From an uncultured bacterium (lineage in GTDB: Bacteria > Calescibacteriota > Calescibacteriia > Calescibacteriales > Calescibacteriaceae), in NCBI GenBank assembly GCA_938036315.1, contig CALHPK010000011.1:1-64000 (forward strand): a stretch of 64,000 nucleotides of DNA, given 5' to 3'. Below the pieces are notes generated by a model. It did not search any database. It was not told where the DNA came from and saw only the letters and a program-made list of their open reading frames with translations. Shown here piece after piece: positions 51,027 to 60,965 of this stretch; the first letter of the stretch is position 1, and each line of letters begins with the position of its first letter. A program made the position numbers and the translations under genes.

Positions 51027-51161
51027 ATTTCTATTTTCCTCCTTTCTTTTTTTATTTTTACATAATTCCAGTTAAATCAATGCGAAAGCTTTACGTTTTT
51101 TCCTGTTTTTTTAATTACGATTCTGGTTGCTTTCGCTCAATTTATCCCTAGCGCGTAAAAT

Positions 51162-51191
51162 AACTAAGATGCTGTAAACTAAAATGCTGTA
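51162..51191. repeat. 15-bp tandem duplication
   Basis: aactaagatgctgta / aactaaaatgctgta. Confidence 0.9.
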
Positions 51192-51349
51192 ATATATGAA
51201 TATGATAGCTTATACGAATAAACATCTTTTACAAAATGGTCTTAAATCTGCTCCGGTCAATATTTCATAATGTAATAAAAAGTTAAAATAAATCATATGT
51301 AAAAAATACAAATTTTTCTATGGATTTTCTGAAAGGATTGAAAATTAAT

Positions 51350-51416
51350 AAAGTTATAATTGACAAAGTTATAATTGACAAAATTATTAAGAGTATTAAT
51401 GGGGAGTATTAATGGG
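51350..51416. repeat. Two adjacent tandem duplications (15 bp and 13 bp); the second duplicates a start-codon region
   Basis: aaagttataattgac x2; gagtattaatggg x2, with ATG at 51399 and 51412. Confidence 0.93.
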
Positions 51417-52023
51417 AACAAAAAACATTAATGAAAATAAAAAGAGTATAGAAATTAGTAATAGAAAGAATAGAAAAATAATAACTGTAGGCGGGATACT
51501 GCTGTTATTATGCATTATAGCTTTTGCTACTGTATTGACAATACAAAACCTGAAAACCCGCAAACTTGAACCGAAGAAATTAGAAAATTCCCTCAAAATT
51601 AACAATAGCAACAAGATCGAAGAAAAGCTCGAAGGAGAAGCTCAAGAAAAAATTACAAACACTGCCCCAGTAGAAGTTAAAAGATATGGATGGAAACCTA
51701 TATACAAAACCGTTCCAACCCCAGGATATATCTGGGAGTGGGCAGTAGAGTTGGAAAATAAAACCCCCCTGGCTCTAAACATATACATAAAATACAACCT
51801 CATCAATGAAGAAGGACTAATAGTAGGGATGGGAAGGGGTGGAGAACTTCTCGAAGGGAAAAGAGTACAGACAATAATTGGTCAAGCAGTAGCTCCTGAA
51901 GAGATCACACAAACCAGAAAAGTCAAGATTGAGATCTCAGTATCTCCGTCAAGAGCTAATGAAACAGAAGACATTGAAAAGTCTTGGTATTGGCCAGACC
52001 CATACATAATAACAATACAATAG
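51412..52023 (+). CDS. Membrane-anchored hypothetical protein
   Basis: Single N-terminal TM IITVGGILLLLCIIAFATVLTI then soluble beta-rich domain. Confidence 0.6.
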   Translation: MGTKNINENKKSIEISNRKNRKIITVGGILLLLCIIAFATVLTIQNLKTRKLEPKKLENSLKINNSNKIEEKLEGEAQEKITNTAPVEVKRYGWKPIYKTVPTPGYIWEWAVELENKTPLALNIYIKYNLINEEGLIVGMGRGGELLEGKRVQTIIGQAVAPEEITQTRKVKIEISVSPSRANETEDIEKSWYWPDPYIITIQ

Positions 52024-52141
52024 CATTGACAATAAGAAAGCTCCGATTGCATCAAATCAGCATGTCCGATCAGCAAAATTTTAGCCACATAGAAATTTGC
52101 GATTAGAACAATTGGCTGAGAAAATAGGAAAATTATTAACT

Positions 52142-53551
52142 ATGGAAGAGTTTCTCACCACTATAGGTCTTGAAATCCATGTGCAGTTGAAGACTGAAAC
52201 TAAATTGTTCTGCAGATGCAGGAGAGACCCAAAAGCTCCCCCCAATGTTAATATATGCCCCATCTGCGTCGGATATCCAGGAGCACTTCCTGTATTAAAT
52301 AAACAGGCAGTAAAATTAGCTCTGCGCGCTTCCCTAATACTCAACATGCACATAAACAAAAAAAGCATATTCGAAAGAAAAAATTATTTCTACCCAGATC
52401 TACCCAAAAATTACCAAATCTCACAGTACAGAATCCCACTCGCGGAGAACGGATACTTAAAAATAAATGGTAAAAAGGTAAGAATTCAGAGACTCCATAT
52501 CGAGGAAGACGCAGCAAAAATGATCCACAGCGAAGGAGTAAGCTTTGTCGATTTCTCAAGAAGTGGTAGCCCACTTATAGAAATAGTAACTATGCCAGAT
52601 ATATCAGATCCACAAGAGGCCCAGCTGTTCTTAGAAACTTTACATAGACTCCTTGTCTGGTTTGATATCACCGAAGGGAGTATGGAAGAGGGGAATTTAA
52701 GATGCGATGCCAACATTTCAGTAAGACCTAAAGGACAAGAAAAATTAGGAACAAAAGTCGAGGTGAAAAATATCAATTCATTCAGATTCCTAAAAGAAGC
52801 ACTAGAATATGAAGCAAATAGACAAATCAATATTCTGAAAAACAACGGGTCAATCACCCAGGAAACCAGAGGATATGATCCCGTGGCGAAAAAAACATTT
52901 ACTATGAGAACAAAAGAGTTTGCTCACGATTACAGATACTTTCCAGAACCCGATCTTCTTCCTCTTATGATAGATGACAACCTTATCGAAGAGGTTAGAA
53001 ATTCGCTCGGTGAATCTCCAGATAGTATGAAACAAAAGTTTATTAGTTCATACGGGCTTTCCGATTACGCAGCAGATGTCCTGGTATCAGATAAAAAAGC
53101 AGCACTATTCTTTGACGATCTATCTCGCAACTTTGAGGATAAAAAACTTCTTGCAAACTTTGTTCTTGAGGAAGTTCTGAGAGCAGTAAACGAAGGGATC
53201 GTGCACTTTGACAAAGACTACGATAGGCTAAAGACATATACCCTTGAGGTAATTCGAGCACAAATTCAGGGAATAATATCAAGAAATTCTGCAAAGGAAG
53301 CATTTAGAGAAGCCCTGACGCAGCATGTGGATATATCGTCTGCTATAGAGAAAAGAAAAATTACAAAAGATATAGCAATAGAAGATGTGATAAGACAAGT
53401 TATTGACGCAAATCAACGAGAGTACGAGCGATATAAAAAGGGGGAGGAAAAGCTATTTTCTTTCTTTATGGGAGAAGCTCTCAAAAAGCTCAAAGGTAAA
53501 GCAGATCCAAAAACCATAATGGAAATTTTGAAAAAATTCCTATCTTCATAG
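52142..53551 (+). CDS. gatB: Aspartyl/glutamyl-tRNA amidotransferase subunit B
   Basis: MEEFLTTIGLEIHVQLKTETKLFCRC, NVNICPICVGYPGALPVLNKQAV, YPDLPKNYQISQY, EGNLRCDANISVRP; start reassigned from 52097. Confidence 0.97.
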   Translation: MEEFLTTIGLEIHVQLKTETKLFCRCRRDPKAPPNVNICPICVGYPGALPVLNKQAVKLALRASLILNMHINKKSIFERKNYFYPDLPKNYQISQYRIPLAENGYLKINGKKVRIQRLHIEEDAAKMIHSEGVSFVDFSRSGSPLIEIVTMPDISDPQEAQLFLETLHRLLVWFDITEGSMEEGNLRCDANISVRPKGQEKLGTKVEVKNINSFRFLKEALEYEANRQINILKNNGSITQETRGYDPVAKKTFTMRTKEFAHDYRYFPEPDLLPLMIDDNLIEEVRNSLGESPDSMKQKFISSYGLSDYAADVLVSDKKAALFFDDLSRNFEDKKLLANFVLEEVLRAVNEGIVHFDKDYDRLKTYTLEVIRAQIQGIISRNSAKEAFREALTQHVDISSAIEKRKITKDIAIEDVIRQVIDANQREYERYKKGEEKLFSFFMGEALKKLKGKADPKTIMEILKKFLSS

Positions 53552-53559
53552 AGCAAACC

Positions 53560-54447
53560 GTGAAAAGGGCAATTGTCCTTTCAGGAGGCGGAGCACGAGG
53601 AGCTTATGAGGTTGGAGCACTAAAATACATATTCACAGAATTCAAAAAGGAATCAGGACTAAATCCGAAATTCGAAATACTCTGCGGAACAAGTATAGGA
53701 GCAATCCACACCGCATTCCTTTCCTCATACATGAAAGAAATTGAAAAAAATGTAAATCTCCTTGAAAAAATATGGCTGGGAGTAAAAATGGAAAACTTTA
53801 TGAGAATAAAAATCAAAAACATAGTTGACCTCATACTTCCCACTGTTAAGGGGAACAAGGGGCTTTTCACAGTAGACTACCTCAACAAAATAATCTCATA
53901 TGGTATAAATTGGCAAAATATAGATAGAAACATAATTGATGACACAATAGAAGCAGTTTGTATATTTGCTACCCAGATATCAACAGGAAAAACAACCGCT
54001 TTCATAAACACCAAAAAAATGATCTCTGAATGGAAAAAAGACCCATTTATGGATTTCTTACTAGTTTCATTACTACCAACGCATGTTCTAGCTTCGGCAG
54101 CAGTTCCTGTAATTTTCCCACCAGTAAATATCGATGGAAAGTGGTACTGTGACGGTGGAATAAGACTCAACACTCCACTGAGCCCCGCAATAAGACTAGG
54201 AGCAGATAAAATATTATCCATCGTCGTAAGATATTATGAACCACAGGAGCACCCAGAGAGAGAAAAAATCTACCCAAGCTTAGTCTATATACTCGGAAAA
54301 ATCCTTAACGCTCTTTTTCTCGACAGAGTTGCATATGAAGTATCAAGGCTTGAGATAGTGAACAGAATTGTAGAACTCATCTATCAAAAAGCTGGTCCTA
54401 CCAAATTCTCTGAAATAAGTAACGAAATGGCAGAATTCAGAGGATAA
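53560..54447 (+). CDS. Patatin-like phospholipase, ends at an in-frame TAA; apparent C-terminal domain continues to 54717
   Basis: VLSGGGARGAYEVGALKYIF oxyanion loop, GTSIGA nucleophile elbow, WYCDGGIRLNTPLSPAIRLGADKIL; GTG start. Confidence 0.9.
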   Translation: MKRAIVLSGGGARGAYEVGALKYIFTEFKKESGLNPKFEILCGTSIGAIHTAFLSSYMKEIEKNVNLLEKIWLGVKMENFMRIKIKNIVDLILPTVKGNKGLFTVDYLNKIISYGINWQNIDRNIIDDTIEAVCIFATQISTGKTTAFINTKKMISEWKKDPFMDFLLVSLLPTHVLASAAVPVIFPPVNIDGKWYCDGGIRLNTPLSPAIRLGADKILSIVVRYYEPQEHPEREKIYPSLVYILGKILNALFLDRVAYEVSRLEIVNRIVELIYQKAGPTKFSEISNEMAEFRG

Positions 54448-54830
54448 GCACTCAGAAAAGTTGACCTGCTGACAATTAGACCTTCACAAGATATAGGAAC
54501 GATAGCCTACGAATGTGGCAAAATCTATTCTAAAATACCACTGACAAAATCTCAAATCCTCATCAGAACTTTACTTGAACTATCTTCAGGAGTTGATACA
54601 GATCTTATCAGCTATATCTTATTTGAGCCAGAATTCACCAATGAATTGATCAAGCTCGGATATGAAGACGCCAAAAAACAATCCGAAGATCTCTACAAAT
54701 TCTTCTCCAAATCATAACAATTTCGAAGATACAACAGAACAATAGCTAAGGAGAAATAGCAAACAATCTTAATCACTTTGAAAATTTGAGTTTAATAAAA
54801 AACTGTATTATAAAATTAAAAAGCTGAGAA

Positions 54831-55811
54831 ATGTCCGCACTCTTTCTTCAGGAGGAAGAAAAGATCAAAATTCCCCCAACAACATATCAGATAGATCTGA
54901 AGAAATCCAATCTACCGTTAGATATTGAAGTGTTGAGAAAATATGCAGGAATGAAAAAATTTCATAAGTTTCAAGTTGAGATAGGCTTTGGGAACGGAGA
55001 ATTCTTGATATCAAAAGCAAAAGAAAACCCCAATGATATCTTTATGGGATTTGAGCTATCTGGTATATGCATAGAAAAATTAAAAAGCAGAATATTTAGA
55101 GAAAATCTGAGAAACATTTTCTATGTAAGAGAAGACGCCTTTTTCGGCTTCTATTTTCTACTCCCAAACTCCTCAGTTGATTTGGTCTATATAAATTTCC
55201 CAGATCCTTGGCCAAAAAAAAGACATGAAACAAACAGGTTGACAACAAAAGATAAGCTTTCCATATTTTTCTCCAAAATGAAAAAAGGAGGGATGATAAT
55301 AATAAAAACAGATGATAAGGCATTCAGAGATTTCACAGTAGAACAATCTGAGGATATGTTCCAGGTAGAAACATCAGCCGAGAATCCCAAAACCGGTTTT
55401 TCAAAATATATGAGGAAATGGATACAACAGGGCAAACAAATCTATACTATATATCTTAAAAAAGAATTTGAAAAAGAAGTTACACTTCCACGACTTCCAA
55501 AACCGAAGATGTTTTTGAAAATAAAAACAAAAAAACTAAACCTTATACCAAAGGAAAACTTTGGATTCCATCTTATGGAAGGTATATTTGTTAAGTTCTT
55601 CAAAATATACAAAAGAGATAATATTACTCTTGTTGAAACTCTAATAAACGAGTTCGGATACGAACAAAGATTTTTTTTGGAAATAGTGGAAATAGATAAC
55701 CAATATACTGTTGATATATCCCCATCAAGCGCGGTGATAAGAACAGAAGGGATAGAATCCCTCATAAAGCATATAGCTGGGCATCCATCGGACCTGATTG
55801 AACCAAATTAG
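54831..55811 (+). CDS. trmB: tRNA (guanine-N7-)-methyltransferase with C-terminal extension
   Basis: VEIGFGNGEFLISKAKENPNDIFMGFELSG, VYINFPDPWPKKRHETNRLTTKDKLSIF. Confidence 0.92.
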   Translation: MSALFLQEEEKIKIPPTTYQIDLKKSNLPLDIEVLRKYAGMKKFHKFQVEIGFGNGEFLISKAKENPNDIFMGFELSGICIEKLKSRIFRENLRNIFYVREDAFFGFYFLLPNSSVDLVYINFPDPWPKKRHETNRLTTKDKLSIFFSKMKKGGMIIIKTDDKAFRDFTVEQSEDMFQVETSAENPKTGFSKYMRKWIQQGKQIYTIYLKKEFEKEVTLPRLPKPKMFLKIKTKKLNLIPKENFGFHLMEGIFVKFFKIYKRDNITLVETLINEFGYEQRFFLEIVEIDNQYTVDISPSSAVIRTEGIESLIKHIAGHPSDLIEPN

Positions 55812-56566
55812 ACCGGGCGGAAGAAAACTATATCAGAGATAGCTCCTGACGCAAGTAAGTAGATATAAAAATCTGCTACCCCTACACTAACAAGGCTCAG
55901 CCAGAAGAAAAGCCCATGCCTTTCATTTAACTTACTTACAAATTTCCACACTTTATAGTTGCGTGTATTTTTTGAGAATATATCTAGTCTTCCGCCGACA
56001 AAGTGTCTGAGGGAATGACATGAAAGAACATACAGGGTGAGGAACACAGCATCTATGGTAAGGATGAGCGAACCGAGTCCAACACCTATGCCGAAAGTGC
56101 CGCCTTCTCCCCATTTTGCAAACGACAACAGTGCATGCGCCCAATGTATTGGAACAAAAAGCAGAACAAGTAATAGGAAATATCTATGTATATTAACCAG
56201 TATGTATGGGAACACACTTTCTCCTTTGTAATCTCTTTTAATTTCTTTAACAGCGCAAGCAGGTGGGTCTGCAAATAAACTTCTGTAATAAACTCTGCGA
56301 CAGAAATAGCAAGTTATTCTGAAGCCAGCTGGAATCCACAGGGTCAGCAAAACAGGAGATATCCATCCGACCTTCAGTGGCAGAGGATAAAGCGGAGATG
56401 TATAAGCCCCGAACTCATAATATTTTGCCTGAAAAGCCCTTACAATAGAATAGATTATGAGCCCACCAAAAACAATAGAGCTTATAACAAACTCCAGCCA
56501 CCACGGATCCCTTCGCGAAGTAGAAAAAGCCCTTTCTGCTACCTCCATAACCTTTAGTTTTCTCAT
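55808..56566 (-). CDS. Polytopic membrane protein with conserved His, possibly SdhC-like cytochrome b subunit
   Basis: Several TM segments; ITCYFCRRVYYRSLFADPPAC, NIHRYFLLLVLLFVPIHWAHALLSF, LTLYVLSCHSLRHFVGG. Confidence 0.5.
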   Translation of the reverse strand: MRKLKVMEVAERAFSTSRRDPWWLEFVISSIVFGGLIIYSIVRAFQAKYYEFGAYTSPLYPLPLKVGWISPVLLTLWIPAGFRITCYFCRRVYYRSLFADPPACAVKEIKRDYKGESVFPYILVNIHRYFLLLVLLFVPIHWAHALLSFAKWGEGGTFGIGVGLGSLILTIDAVFLTLYVLSCHSLRHFVGGRLDIFSKNTRNYKVWKFVSKLNERHGLFFWLSLVSVGVADFYIYLLASGAISDIVFFRPV

Positions 56567-56596
56567 TCTATTTTGATTTTGTCATAAAACAATTTT

Positions 56597-56962
56597 TTAT
56601 GGCTTGACATTGGAAAGAATCTTCTCCTCAAAAGGAAGAATCTTCTCCTCAAAAATAGCCTTTATCTGATGGGATTTTCTCGATGACACATCCTTCTTCA
56701 CTCTTATGACGATATCAAATGGAGGAATTTTATTTTCTCTCAAAAGCTGATACATTGCCTCCCTCACAATCCTCTTTATTCTGTTTCGCTTAACAGCTTT
56801 TTTCACAATCTTTTTTGGTACAACCACAGCAAATCTCGGAAATCCACATTCATTTCTACAGAACCCTATTTCAAAAACATCACTTTTAATTCTTCCACTA
56901 AAACCAGAAAGAGCCCTAATAAAGTTCTTCCTCCTCCTGAGTTTAAATTTTCCAAAACGCAT
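56597..56962 (-). CDS. rnpA: Ribonuclease P protein component
   Basis: FAVVVPKKIVKKAVKRNRIKRIVREAMYQLLRENKIPPFDIVIRVKKD. Confidence 0.93.
   Translation of the reverse strand: MRFGKFKLRRRKNFIRALSGFSGRIKSDVFEIGFCRNECGFPRFAVVVPKKIVKKAVKRNRIKRIVREAMYQLLRENKIPPFDIVIRVKKDVSSRKSHQIKAIFEEKILPFEEKILSNVKP
56615..56656. repeat. 21-bp in-frame tandem duplication at the 3' end of rnpA
   Basis: aagaatcttctcctcaaaagg / aagaatcttctcctcaaaaat; encodes FEEKILPFEEKILS. Confidence 0.93.
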
Positions 56963-57101
56963 CCCAAAACTCTAAAATACAGAAGAAAAATTTATAATGA
57001 ACTATCGGTATCAAACCTTATCTAAAAATCTGCAAATTTTTGTAGTTTTTTTCTTATCCTTGAGCTATCCTAAATTACATAATCACAAAAAATATCTAAC
57101 T

Positions 57102-57884
57102 ATGGAGATGAAAATAGGAATATGTGGGATACTAGGGAGGATGGGAAAAGAAGTAGCCAGGTGCGCTATCGAAAAAAATATAGAAATAGCATTAGGGATA
57201 GAGTCCGAAAGATTCAAAGGAACGAGGTTAAATCAAGAACTTGGAGCAAATTACGAAATACCAATTATCACATCACCAGCTGAGATGATAAAATCAGATT
57301 ATAAACCCGATGTCATCATAGACTTTTCAGAAAAAGGAGTAATTATACCTTATATAGAACAAGTTGTGGAGAGAAAAAAAAAGATAGGTTTTGTGATAGG
57401 AACTACAGGGTTTAGTAATGACGAGATAGAAAAGATCAAGGAGTTTTCAAAAAGTATCCCTATTTTTCTTTCCTACAATATGAGTAGAGGAATAAATCTC
57501 ATTCTTAAAATTCTCCCTCAGATAAGGCAAGAAATCCCAGATTTTGATGTTGAAATAGTTGAAATCCACCACAAAATGAAAAGAGATGCTCCGTCAGGAA
57601 CTGCCCTGAAACTTGCCGATTCAATAGATCCAAATTTGAAAAGAATTTACGGGAGACAAGGATTCCAACCAAGAGAAAATTCAGAAATAGGAATATTTGC
57701 AGTAAGAGGCGGAGACGTAGTTGGAGAACACAGAATTTATTTCCTCGGAGAATCTGAAGTCATAGAAATAGTTCACAGAGCAACATCAAGGAAAGTTTTC
57801 GCAATAGGAGCTCTATACGCATCAAGACTCATTTATGAAAAACTAAAAGAAGGCAAAACGGGATTCTTCACAACATTCAACTGA
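57102..57884 (+). CDS. dapB: 4-hydroxy-tetrahydrodipicolinate reductase
   Basis: MKIGICGILGRMGKEVARCAIEKNIEIALGIE, VIDFSEKG, VIGTTGFSNDEIEKIKEFSKSIPIFLSYNMSRGINL, EIVEIHHKMKRDAPSGTALKLA. Confidence 0.96.
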   Translation: MEMKIGICGILGRMGKEVARCAIEKNIEIALGIESERFKGTRLNQELGANYEIPIITSPAEMIKSDYKPDVIIDFSEKGVIIPYIEQVVERKKKIGFVIGTTGFSNDEIEKIKEFSKSIPIFLSYNMSRGINLILKILPQIRQEIPDFDVEIVEIHHKMKRDAPSGTALKLADSIDPNLKRIYGRQGFQPRENSEIGIFAVRGGDVVGEHRIYFLGESEVIEIVHRATSRKVFAIGALYASRLIYEKLKEGKTGFFTTFN

Positions 57885-57977
57885 GATCACTTGAGTAGAC
57901 AAAATATTGCATCCAGAGTAATCTATATACCATCGATTATAGCTTCAGAACTTAAGCTGTATGGATTTATTGCAAGA

Positions 57978-58937
57978 TTACTCGAAGTGGTCTTTTAGAA
58001 ATTTCTCAATCCTCAGGCAGACGAGTTCGGCATGCTCTACAAGTCCCCCGTGACTCCCCTTTGGAAGAATAAGAACTTCTGAACTCTTTATTCTCTGCGC
58101 CATTCTCATTTGAACATACATAGGTGTGAAGATATCATTTTCTCCAATTATAATTAAAGTTGGAACATTGATTTTCTCAAGAATATCTTCAGCAGAGTGG
58201 TTCTGAGCCTCGAGCGCAATTTTAAAAAATACTGTTATGTCCATCTTCCTGAGATTCTCAAAATATTCTGTAAAGTCATCTGCATAAGCAAGGAGTGGGT
58301 TCAAGAAGAAAAGCTTTTCGGAAATGAGTCCCACAGATTTTCCAACTTTGAAAGCAAAGGATAGAGTCATCAGCCGGGACCAAACTTTCTGAGCAAGAGA
58401 TGGGTTTCTGAATACAAGCTTTGAAACCATCTTCAACATTGTTTCGGTAATGGGCAGATTCATAAAGTAAGAGGCTGGCCTTTCATATGGTCCCAGCGCT
58501 GGGATCAATCCCCTAACCTTGTCAGGAAAAAGCCTAAAGAACTCAAGTATAACCTGCACTCCCAAGGAGAATCCACCGAATACAGCTCCACCTTCAGTGG
58601 TTGCATCATACACAGCCTTCATATCCTTAGCTAAAGCAGATATCGAAACATCTGGAGAAGCCGGATTAAGGCTCCGCCCATGACCTCTGTAATCCCAAAC
58701 TATAACATCCGTTAAATTCGATATATAATCTTCGACATAGCGCCAGTATCTTATAGTAGTTCCTACGCCATTAGCAAAAATAATAGCTGGAAAACTCTTT
58801 TTATTACAAGGTGAAACTTTCCTAAACCAGATATGGGTTCCATCAAAAGATTTAGTATAACCAGTTGTAACTTCTTTCTTTACATCTTTATAGAATAAGG
58901 ACAATTTTCTGTGCTCTATAAAATTCTTCTTTATCAT
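57978..58937 (-). CDS. Alpha/beta hydrolase
   Basis: WDYRGHGRSLNPASPDVSISALAKDMKAVYDATTEGGAVFGGFSLGVQVILEFFR; IIIGENDIFTPMYVQMRMAQRI. Confidence 0.92.
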   Translation of the reverse strand: MIKKNFIEHRKLSLFYKDVKKEVTTGYTKSFDGTHIWFRKVSPCNKKSFPAIIFANGVGTTIRYWRYVEDYISNLTDVIVWDYRGHGRSLNPASPDVSISALAKDMKAVYDATTEGGAVFGGFSLGVQVILEFFRLFPDKVRGLIPALGPYERPASYFMNLPITETMLKMVSKLVFRNPSLAQKVWSRLMTLSFAFKVGKSVGLISEKLFFLNPLLAYADDFTEYFENLRKMDITVFFKIALEAQNHSAEDILEKINVPTLIIIGENDIFTPMYVQMRMAQRIKSSEVLILPKGSHGGLVEHAELVCLRIEKFLKDHFE

Positions 58938-59027
58938 GAATTTTAATCTTCAATAATGAATTTACATCTTTGATAAATTTATACTTTTGTTTCCCCTTTT
59001 AAATTCTTATCTACTTGTGTTTTTGTT

Positions 59028-59429
59028 TCATTTCTTCTTGCTTTTTAAGGTTATGATCCAGTTAGCAAGCTTTCTCGCCTCCTCTTCTGTAACTATTCCT
59101 CTGTTTGGTGGCATAGGAATATTTCCCCAAACACCTACCCCCCCTTGAATAATCTTATTCACAAGATAGTCCACATCTTTTTGATCGTATTTATTAGATA
59201 CCTCAAGCCACGCTGGACCTATTAATTTTTTATCTAATTGATGACAAGCAAGACACCCCTTTGAATTCGCAAGATCCATCATGTCCTTATCATCCGCTTT
59301 TGCCTGCTCCTGCTTCTGAGGGGCTGAATCAGATTTTTTCTTACCTGTCTGAGCAAGTAGCAAACTAACCGACGTGGAGAAGAAAATCAACAGCACCAAC
59401 ATCGAAAACACCTTCTTTTTAATATTCAT
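59028..59429 (-). CDS. Class I c-type cytochrome (c551-like), exported
   Basis: Signal peptide; SKGCLACHQLDKKLIGPAWLEVSNKY; MPPNRGIVTEEEARKLANWIITL. Confidence 0.92.
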   Translation of the reverse strand: MNIKKKVFSMLVLLIFFSTSVSLLLAQTGKKKSDSAPQKQEQAKADDKDMMDLANSKGCLACHQLDKKLIGPAWLEVSNKYDQKDVDYLVNKIIQGGVGVWGNIPMPPNRGIVTEEEARKLANWIITLKSKKK

Positions 59430-59498
59430 AACTTTACCCCTCCTTTTATCTCATTTTGATAATCAAAAAATCGAATTTCATAATTTCCAAAAATTTTA

Positions 59499-60926
59499 TC
59501 AACTTTCAGAATTTTGCAAAGGAGCTTGTCCTATTGAATGTGTAGTCATAAATCTTCTGATACCGAGGATAAACTTATCTCTTTCGCCGTAAAAATCTCC
59601 ACTTGTCATAAAAATTACTGCAGTTTTCTTCCTAAGATCTACAGAAGAAAGGAATTCAATAAACCTTTCTGCTACATTCTGATCATAGACAGCATATTTC
59701 CCTTTACTCCTGAGGTAGGATACTAACTCTGCAGTATTCAACCTTATTTTTTCTGGGATTTTATCCTCTTTGAAAATTTTACCGATAAAGATCGCATCAG
59801 CAAGTTCGAAGGCCTTCTTGAACCCCTCAAGGTGCGCCTGAGTTCTTGAAGTATAGGATCTTGGTTCAAAAGCAACATACACAACATCAAAAAATTCCCT
59901 TATCGAAGCTATACCTGACGCTATCTCAGTAGGATGATGGGCAAAATCATCTATAACTACAAAGTCTTGCGATGAAAAAATCACCTCAAGCCTTCTTCTG
60001 ACCCCCTTAAAATGGGGGATATAATCACAAATTCTATCAAACTTAAGTATATCACTCAAAAGTGAGATCGAAGCTATAGAATTGATAATGTTGTGCCTCC
60101 CAAACAGATTTAATCTGAACTCATAAGGTAAATCCCTGATTTTGAAAGAATAACCAAATTCAACCTTTTTCACACCTGAAGGAAAAAGGTCACTTTCCTC
60201 CCCCCATCCAAATGACACTTTATCTGTTGCCTTAGATTCTGAAACAACCTCCTTAGTTACATCTGAGCTGAAGAAAGCTATTTTATTCTTCACTCTCCTG
60301 GAAAATTCAACAAAAGATCTTTTGTAATCATCAAATGTTTTGTACATATCTGCATGGTCATACTCTATGGGACCTACAACAGCTCTTTCTGGGTTAAAAT
60401 GCCAGAACTTTGGGGTTTTATCAAAAAAGGCAGTATCATACTCATCACCTTCGATAACAAATATATCTCCTTGACCGAGTTTTGCACTGACACCAAAATT
60501 TATAGGAACTCCTCCAACAAGAAAAGATGGACTATATCCGCCCATCCAAAGTAGGAAGCTCACACAGGATGTAGTAGTGGTCTTACCATGAGTCCCCGCT
60601 ATAACGAAGAATCTTTTATCGCCGAAAAGTTCATTTATAATTTCTGGATACGAGTACATTTTCTTGCCGAGTGCGATTGATTCCTGAACCTCTTCATTAT
60701 CCTTGCTTACCGAATTTCCAACCACGACAAAATCGGCATCTTTGATATTCTCTTTTGAAAATTGGAAAGTTGGAATACCATACCTTCTGAGTTGCTCAGA
60801 CATAGGAGGGAAGAAAAGAGAATCTGAACCTGTTACTTCAAAACCATACTCTTTGAGAAGTACGGCAACTCCTCCCATTGCTACCCCGCAAACTCCACTT
60901 ATATGAACCTTTCCTTTCTTTCTCAT
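59499..60926 (-). CDS. mpl: UDP-N-acetylmuramate:L-alanyl-gamma-D-glutamyl-meso-diaminopimelate ligase (Mpl-type)
   Basis: VHISGVCGVAMGGVAVLLKEYGFEVTGSDS, VIAGTHGKTTTTS, FVIEGDEYDTAFFDKTPKFWHF, VIDDFAHHPTEIASGI. Confidence 0.88.
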   Translation of the reverse strand: MRKKGKVHISGVCGVAMGGVAVLLKEYGFEVTGSDSLFFPPMSEQLRRYGIPTFQFSKENIKDADFVVVGNSVSKDNEEVQESIALGKKMYSYPEIINELFGDKRFFVIAGTHGKTTTTSCVSFLLWMGGYSPSFLVGGVPINFGVSAKLGQGDIFVIEGDEYDTAFFDKTPKFWHFNPERAVVGPIEYDHADMYKTFDDYKRSFVEFSRRVKNKIAFFSSDVTKEVVSESKATDKVSFGWGEESDLFPSGVKKVEFGYSFKIRDLPYEFRLNLFGRHNIINSIASISLLSDILKFDRICDYIPHFKGVRRRLEVIFSSQDFVVIDDFAHHPTEIASGIASIREFFDVVYVAFEPRSYTSRTQAHLEGFKKAFELADAIFIGKIFKEDKIPEKIRLNTAELVSYLRSKGKYAVYDQNVAERFIEFLSSVDLRKKTAVIFMTSGDFYGERDKFILGIRRFMTTHSIGQAPLQNSES

Positions 60927-60965
60927 ACACCCCTACCTCAGATAAGTTTAGAAATCATTATATAT

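Noticed and set aside
56997-57101. 36-aa N-terminal extension of DapB
   Set aside because: The conserved Rossmann start MKIGICG follows the ATG at 57102; the upstream part looks like spacer.
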